Shown here piece by piece: positions 60,082 to 64,000 of a stretch of 64,000 bases of DNA. The position numbers and the translations under genes are program-made. The stretch is from Pseudonocardia sp. GTDB taxonomy: Bacteria > Actinomycetota > Actinomycetes > Mycobacteriales > Pseudonocardiaceae. The notes below the pieces were generated by a model. That model made no database searches, had not been told where the DNA came from, and saw nothing but the letters and a program-made list of their open reading frames with translations. Numbering within the stretch: the first letter of the stretch is position 1; every line of letters begins with the position of its first letter. The stretch lies in assembly GCF_025465255.1 (NCBI RefSeq), contig NZ_JAODNI010000215.1, forward strand, positions 1-64,000, read 5' to 3'.

Positions 60082-60099
60082 ACGAAACCGGTGTTTCGT
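60082..60099. promoter_or_regulatory. 18-bp palindrome ACGAAAC-CGGT-GTTTCGT
   Basis: Perfect palindrome sharing the CGAAAC/GTTTCG half-site of the 60020-60049 element, in the opposite arrangement. Flanking CACC (60077-60080) and GGTG (60101-60104) extend the symmetry, and GGATAC/GTATCC lie further out with a 4-base offset. It is probably a second site for the same protein or a recombinase site. Confidence 0.6.
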
Positions 60100-60177
60100 T
60101 GGTGTATCCCGGCCCGGCCGGGTTGGAGATGCGGCCCGGACTAGGCGGCCCCGGCGCCGGGGCGCCACACTGCGCGG

Positions 60178-60276
60178 ATGACGAAGATGCTGAGAGCCGC
60201 CGGGAAGCTGCTGAGCTCGGCCGTGGAGTCGTTCGGCGTGCTGGTCGGCTGGGGTGGGAGACGCAAGCGCCGCTGA
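60178..60276 (+). CDS. Putative 32-residue basic peptide
   Basis: A short ORF with actinomycete-like codon use (28 of 32 third positions are G or C). The peptide starts MTKMLRAAGKLL, has a hydrophobic/amphipathic middle with one Glu, and ends WGGRRKRR; net charge is about +7. This is the look of a membrane-active or membrane-anchored micro-protein. CACACT lies 6 bases before the ATG, a weak version of the leaderless box. It lies between the coiled-coil gene and the recombinase gene, 49 bp before the latter. I know no family for it, and a chance ORF cannot be excluded. Confidence 0.4.
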   Translation: MTKMLRAAGKLLSSAVESFGVLVGWGGRRKRR

Positions 60277-60325
60277 TCCGGCGTGGCACCCGCACCCGCG
60301 CCCGGCCGCGCGGCACGATCACCCC

Positions 60326-61519
60326 GTGCCCGATTCCGGACCGCTCGCCGTGCTGGAGGCCCTCCCCCGCGTCCCGGCCGTCGTCGCGCGCGAGGTCGAC
60401 CCGGCGGACGGCTGGCCCGGCGTCGACGACCCGGACGAGCTCCGCACCCAGATCGCGGACTGGCTCAGCCAGTACGCCAACGCCGGCACCCGCCGCACGT
60501 ACGCCTACGCGCTCGGCCTGCCCGTGGCCTGGACCGACGCCCTGACCGGCGCCGATCCCGGGCCGACCGGGGCGCCGTCGTCGCGCAGGCCGCCGCCGGC
60601 CCGGCCGGGTCCGCTGCACCATCTCGCCTGGTTCCGCTGGTGCGCCGGGCACGGGCTCGATCCCCGGGCCGCCACCGGCAGCGAGGTGAAGGCGTGGCTG
60701 CACGCGCTCGACGCGACCGGGGCCGAGAAGCGGACCCGGCAGCGGATGCTCTCGACCCTCTCGGCGTTCTACGGCCACCTCACCGAGACCGGGGTCGTCC
60801 CGGCCAACCCGGCGGCCCTGAACCGCGCACGCCTCGGCCTGTCCCGCAGCGTCCGGGACGCCTCCCCCACCATCCGGCTCACCGCCGAGCAGCTCGGCGC
60901 TCTGCTGCGGGCCGCGGCCCGGCTCCCGAACCGGACGCGGCACCGGGAGCTCTACGCCCGGCGCGCGGTGGCGGTCGTCGGGCTGCTGACGCTCGGCCTG
61001 CGCGTGTCCGAGCTCGTCGGCCTGGACCGCGACGACCTGGTGGTCACCGGTGGCGAGCCGGTGCTGCGGGTGCTGGGCAAGGGCGGTGTCCGGCGGGAGG
61101 TCTACCTCACCGAGCTCGCGGCCGTCGCGCTGCGCGCCTACCTCGAGGAACGCGACCGGGTTGCCGGCACGTCGACGCCCGCTGTCCGGGGCCGGACCGC
61201 CGCGGTGCGCACCCCGTTGATCGCGACGCGGGACGGCGGGCGCTGCTCCCGGTTCGACGTCAACGCCCTGCTCCGCCGGGTCGCGCTGACCGCCGGACCG
61301 GCGCTCGCGGACGTCGCGGAGAAGGTCCATCCGCACGCGCTGCGGCACGCCTACGTGACGATCGCGCTCGAGCAGGACGCCCGGATCCAGCACGTCCAGG
61401 CGGACGTCGGGCACGCGAGCATCGCGACGACGCAGTATTACGACCGCGGCCGCCGCACCAGGAACACCACCGCCGCGGACCTCGTCGCGTCCGCGATCAC
61501 CGGTACGCAACCGGATTGA
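60326..61519 (+). CDS. Tyrosine recombinase/integrase
   Basis: A 397-residue site-specific recombinase. The N-terminal SAM-like core-binding domain covers about residues 30-190 (WLSQYANAGTRRTYAYAL near 45, RQRMLSTLSAFYGHLTETG near 138). The catalytic domain has all key residues: Arg in LGLRVSELVGLDRDD near 226, HxxR in HPHALRHAYVTIAL near 337, GHAS near 362 and the nucleophile Tyr in TQYYDRGRR near 371. I see no att repeats, excisionase or phage genes nearby. The start is uncertain: GTG 60326 is favoured by the CACGAT box 6 bases upstream. Confidence 0.9.
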   Translation: MPDSGPLAVLEALPRVPAVVAREVDPADGWPGVDDPDELRTQIADWLSQYANAGTRRTYAYALGLPVAWTDALTGADPGPTGAPSSRRPPPARPGPLHHLAWFRWCAGHGLDPRAATGSEVKAWLHALDATGAEKRTRQRMLSTLSAFYGHLTETGVVPANPAALNRARLGLSRSVRDASPTIRLTAEQLGALLRAAARLPNRTRHRELYARRAVAVVGLLTLGLRVSELVGLDRDDLVVTGGEPVLRVLGKGGVRREVYLTELAAVALRAYLEERDRVAGTSTPAVRGRTAAVRTPLIATRDGGRCSRFDVNALLRRVALTAGPALADVAEKVHPHALRHAYVTIALEQDARIQHVQADVGHASIATTQYYDRGRRTRNTTAADLVASAITGTQPD

Positions 61520-61627
61520 CGACCGTCACCGGGACCCGCGCGAGCTGCGCCTGAGCCGCCGTCGGTGCCCTGGGCACCCGCCCGGTGTCGGGCACCGGTG
61601 CACTGTGGTCACTCCCAGAATCCTGGG

Positions 61628-62091
61628 ATGGATCCGGGGCTGCACCGGCCCCACGATCCGTGCACGACCAGCGACACGATCACCCGTCACAAGAACCGCG
61701 TCGACGCGTTCATCCGGGGGTTGTTCAGCAAGGGCGACCTCGCCGCGGTGGATCGCTACCTGGACCCCCGGCGTTCGTAACCACGATCCGCCGTTCCCCG
61801 GCGCGCCGGACGGGCCGGAGGGGATGCGCGGCCGCGGCCGTGTTCCGGGAGGCGTGCCCGGACCGGCGCAGCGAGCCGCACTTCATGGTGTCCGAGGGGG
61901 ATCTCGTCGTGGAGTGCTTCAGCGCCCGCGGCACTCAGCACGGAACGCTGCTGGGCGTGGAACCGACCGGAGCGACGATCGTCCTGGACGGCATCAACAT
62001 CTTCCGCATCGACGGCGACAGGATCGTCGAGCGATGGGGGCGGCTCGACGAGGTCGGCCTACTGCGCCAGCCCGGGCTGGTGTCGCGCTGA
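61628..62091 (+). pseudogene. SnoaL-like polyketide cyclase/ester cyclase, frameshifted twice
   Basis: The frame from ATG 61628 encodes NRVDAFIRGLFSKGDLAAVD, then stops. A second frame continues with NHDPPFPGAPDGPEGMRG (about 61780-61834), and a third with FREACPDRRSEPHFMVSEGD up to 62091. Joined together they form one SnoaL-like alpha+beta-barrel protein of about 150 residues, so two shifts within roughly 60 bp broke the gene. It is probably a dead gene beside the recombinase; sequencing errors are the alternative. Confidence 0.75.
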
Positions 62092-62114
62092 CCTCGCGCT
62101 CGGCGGCCAAAGCT

Positions 62115-62224
62115 GCGACGCGCCGAGTGCCTGGTCGCGACTCGCGCGGTCCCGGACTGCGACTCGCGTGGCCTCAGGCCGCGACTCGCGCGGCGCCGGA
62201 TCGCGACTCGCGGGACGGGAGGTC
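62115..62224. repeat. Five-unit tandem array, exact 22-bp period, GCGACTCGCG core
   Basis: Units start at 62115, 62137, 62159, 62181 and 62203. Four begin with GCGACTCGCG; the first is degenerate (GCGACGCGCC). Each core is followed by 12 bases that differ between units. Three cores extend to the palindrome CGCGACTCGCG. The array fills the gap between the SnoaL pseudogene and the hemH stop codon. The same family occurs at 29757-29860. Confidence 0.8.
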
Positions 62225-63269
62225 AGGGGGTGGCGGGACGGGAGGGGCGGCGGGTCGGGGCGCAGCAGTCGATCGCACACGGGGCGCCGTCGACCGTGCA
62301 GCCCCCGCTCGGGACCCTGCCCAGGGCGCGCGGTGCCGCGTTGTGCGCGTGCTCCGCGATCAGCTCGACCACCATGTCCGCGAAGCGGGGGTCCGGTCCG
62401 GCTGTGGCGGCCCGGGCGAAGCCCAGGCCCAGCTCGGCGGCCTTCTCCGCAGCCTCGTTGTCCAGATCCCACACGACCTCGACGTGGTCCGACACGAACC
62501 CGACGGGCGATACCACGACCGCCTGCGTCCCGGCGGCGTGGAGCTGCTCGAGGTGGTCCACGATGTCCGGCTCGAGCCACGGGACCTGCGGCGGCCCGGA
62601 GCGGGACTGCCAGACGACGTCGTACTCCTCAACCCCGAGGTCCGCCGCGACGAGCCGGGCGGCCTCGGCGATCTGCCGGGAGTAGCGGTGCCCGCCCTCC
62701 TCCGGCACGCCGGCCGCCTCGTCGGCCGCGAGCGGCACGGAGTGCGCGGTGAACACCAGCCGGGCGGCGTCCCGCTGCTCGGCGGGCAGCGACTCCCGCG
62801 CCACCCGCACCGCGTCCGCGCTGGCCTTCACGAACGCCGGGTGGTCGAAGAAGTGCCGCAGCTTGATCAGGTGCGGGGCCTCGTCGCCGACCGCCTTACG
62901 GGTCCGGCTGATGTCCTCGTGGTACTGCCGGCAGGCCGAGTAGCCGCCGTACGCGCTGGTGGCGAAGACCAGCGCCGAGCGGATGCCGTCGCGCGCCATC
63001 TCCGCGACGGTGTCCTCGACCATCGGGTACCAGTTCCGGTTCCCGAAGTAGACCGGCAGGTCCGTCCGCTCCCGGATCGCGGCGATCAGCTCCCGGTTGC
63101 GGGCGTTGATCGGCGAGACACCGCCGAAGTGCCGGTAGTGCTCCTCGACGGCGTCGAGCCGCTCGGGCGGTACCCCCCGCCCCCGGACGACGTTCTCCAG
63201 GAAGGGACGTACCTCCTCCGGGCCCTCCGGCCCGCCGAACGAGAGCACCAACAACGCTTCGGGAGTCAC
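62223..63269 (-). CDS. hemH: Ferrochelatase (probably coproporphyrin ferrochelatase)
   Basis: A 348-residue HemH. LLVLSFGGPEGPEEVRPFLENV is the N-terminal signature, HYRHFGGVSPINARNRELI follows, and the metal-handling FTAHSVPL (His near 181) and PVGFVSDHVEVVWDLDNEA (near 255) are intact. The C-terminal GGCTVDGAPCAIDCCAP holds four cysteines, matching the [2Fe-2S] cluster of actinobacterial ferrochelatases. Actinomycetes mostly make haem through coproporphyrin, so the substrate is probably coproporphyrin III (CpfC). It starts 8 bp after the inhA stop codon, and the two are surely co-transcribed. Confidence 0.95.
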   Translation of the reverse strand: MTPEALLVLSFGGPEGPEEVRPFLENVVRGRGVPPERLDAVEEHYRHFGGVSPINARNRELIAAIRERTDLPVYFGNRNWYPMVEDTVAEMARDGIRSALVFATSAYGGYSACRQYHEDISRTRKAVGDEAPHLIKLRHFFDHPAFVKASADAVRVARESLPAEQRDAARLVFTAHSVPLAADEAAGVPEEGGHRYSRQIAEAARLVAADLGVEEYDVVWQSRSGPPQVPWLEPDIVDHLEQLHAAGTQAVVVSPVGFVSDHVEVVWDLDNEAAEKAAELGLGFARAATAGPDPRFADMVVELIAEHAHNAAPRALGRVPSGGCTVDGAPCAIDCCAPTRRPSRPATP

Positions 63270-63277
63270 GGCCTCAA

Positions 63278-64000
63278 TTAGACACCGATGGCGTGGAAGC
63301 CGCCGTCGGCCCACACCATGGAGCCCGTCGTGACCGGGAGCCAGTCCGAGAGCAGCGCGCAGACCGTCTTCGCGACCGGCACCGGGTCCGTGGTGTCCCA
63401 GCCCAGCGGTGCGCGGCCGTCCCACGCGTCCTCGAAGGCGGCGAAGCCCGGGATGGACCTCGCGGCCATCGTCTTCACCGGCCCCGCGGCGCAAAGGTTG
63501 ACCCGGATCCCCTTCGGGCCCAGGTCCCGGGCCAGGTAGCGGGTGACGGACTCGAGGGTGGACTTGGCCACGCCCATCCAGTCGTAGGCGGGCCAGGCCT
63601 GGCGGTTGTCGAAGTCCATCCCGACGATCGAGCTGCCCGGGCCGAGCAGCGGCAGCAGCGCGGTCGACAGGGACTTGAACGAGTACGCGCTCACCTGGAT
63701 CGTCGTGGCGACGTCCTCCCACGGGGCGCTCAGGAACGCGCCCTCGCCCAGACAGGACGCCGGCGCGAAACCGATCGAGTGCAGCACGCCGTCGAGCTTC
63801 GGCTCGTCCCCGAGGTGCGGGGAGATCCGCTCGACGAGGGTGTCCAGCTGCCCCTGGTCCGACACGTCCAGCTCGACGACCGGCGCCGGCTTCGGGAGCC
63901 GCTGCGCGATCCGCTCGACGAGGCGCATGCGCCCGAAGCCGGTGAGCACGACCTCCGCGCCCTGCTCCTGGGCGATCTTCGCGGCGTGGAAGGCCAGCGA
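63278..64000 (-). CDS. inhA: NADH-dependent enoyl-ACP reductase InhA/FabI (5' end outside window)
   Basis: Reduces the enoyl-ACP double bond in the last step of type II fatty acid elongation. The 240 codons present lack only the first 20 to 30 residues, including the first glycine loop. Seen are VVLTGFGRMRLVERIAQRLP, LDGVLHSIGFAP, the active site YDWMGVAKSTLESV (Tyr and Lys) and IRVNLCAAGPVKTMAARSI. The sequence and the order inhA-hemH match mycobacteria and relatives. No target-site substitution can be judged without an alignment. Confidence 0.95.
   Translation of the reverse strand, partial: SLAFHAAKIAQEQGAEVVLTGFGRMRLVERIAQRLPKPAPVVELDVSDQGQLDTLVERISPHLGDEPKLDGVLHSIGFAPASCLGEGAFLSAPWEDVATTIQVSAYSFKSLSTALLPLLGPGSSIVGMDFDNRQAWPAYDWMGVAKSTLESVTRYLARDLGPKGIRVNLCAAGPVKTMAARSIPGFAAFEDAWDGRAPLGWDTTDPVPVAKTVCALLSDWLPVTTGSMVWADGGFHAIGV

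Noticed and set aside
58770..60168. Extended minus-strand ORFs around the coiled-coil gene (to 60168 or from 58700)
   Set aside because: They run through the palindromic promoter or into the CoA-transferase gene in the wrong frame; GTG 60006 has a -10 box at the right distance.
60326..61519. Complete prophage or integrative element
   Set aside because: Only the recombinase is present; no att repeats, excisionase, replication or structural genes were seen on either side.
62115..62224. CRISPR array
   Set aside because: Repeats of 10-11 bp with 12-bp spacers are far too short, and no cas genes are present.

Overview
The window is about 73% G+C and reads as a chromosomal segment of an actinomycete. 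Several genes are hallmarks of that phylum: a mycothiol ligase (mshC), F420/FMN-type oxidoreductases, a DUF3097 protein, an InhA-type enoyl reductase next to a ferrochelatase with a C-terminal cysteine cluster, and an orphan family-A DNA polymerase without a 5' nuclease. Many genes start only 6-7 bases after a TANNNT box (leaderless transcripts), again typical of Actinomycetota. A member of the Pseudonocardiaceae is my best guess, from gene content and style only.

Layout. 1-8.1 kb: metH (runs off the left edge), a PAC2 protein, an MFS carrier, DUF2237, mshC, and a bile-acid/sodium-symporter-like carrier divergent from a LysR regulator. 8.2-13.6 kb: a VWA/MoxR-type ATPase pair, a BlaI repressor with M56 metalloprotease, and an L,D-transpeptidase; the last three form a plausible cell-wall/beta-lactam stress group. 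13.8-23.6 kb: an EchA6-like crotonase, two large membrane proteins, an F420-type oxidoreductase, a CrtU-like FAD enzyme, the DNA polymerase and a secreted SGNH hydrolase. 23.6-28.5 kb: a flippase-kinase fusion, then a polyamine operon whose AdoMet decarboxylase and spermidine synthase are fused. 28.6-34.2 kb: a MetE-like enzyme, a split-barrel flavin protein, an alpha/beta acyl-CoA dehydrogenase pair and a succinate-semialdehyde dehydrogenase. 34.3-41.2 kb: a surface-polysaccharide module (two glycosyltransferases, a flippase, three membrane proteins of unknown function). 41.4-44 kb: a complete CbiMNQO-type Co/Ni importer. 44-47.6 kb: an SPFH/NfeD pair, DUF3097 and a conserved hypothetical.

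47.8-58.8 kb is the accessory-looking catabolic part. One operon (luciferase-like monooxygenase, YCII protein, metallo-beta-lactamase-fold hydrolase, cupin) lies divergent from a FadR-type GntR regulator. A second operon (acyl-CoA dehydrogenase alpha/beta plus two CaiB/BaiF CoA-transferases) lies divergent from an AcoR-like activator. 59-61.5 kb holds a tyrosine recombinase, a zinc-finger/coiled-coil protein with palindromes over its promoter, and a 32-codon ORF for a basic peptide. 61.6-64 kb: a frameshifted SnoaL-like pseudogene, a 22-bp-periodic repeat array, hemH and inhA/fabI (runs off the right edge).

The non-coding DNA is unusually structured. Three families of short palindromic elements sit mostly at gene ends: CGCGTTGTGG inverted repeats, CGCGA(C/G)TCGCG arrays with an exact 22-bp period, and a CACGAACGGCACT hairpin. 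No tRNA, rRNA, insertion sequence or CRISPR array was seen. All coordinates, motifs and residue positions were read by eye; family assignments come from recognising motifs, not from searches.
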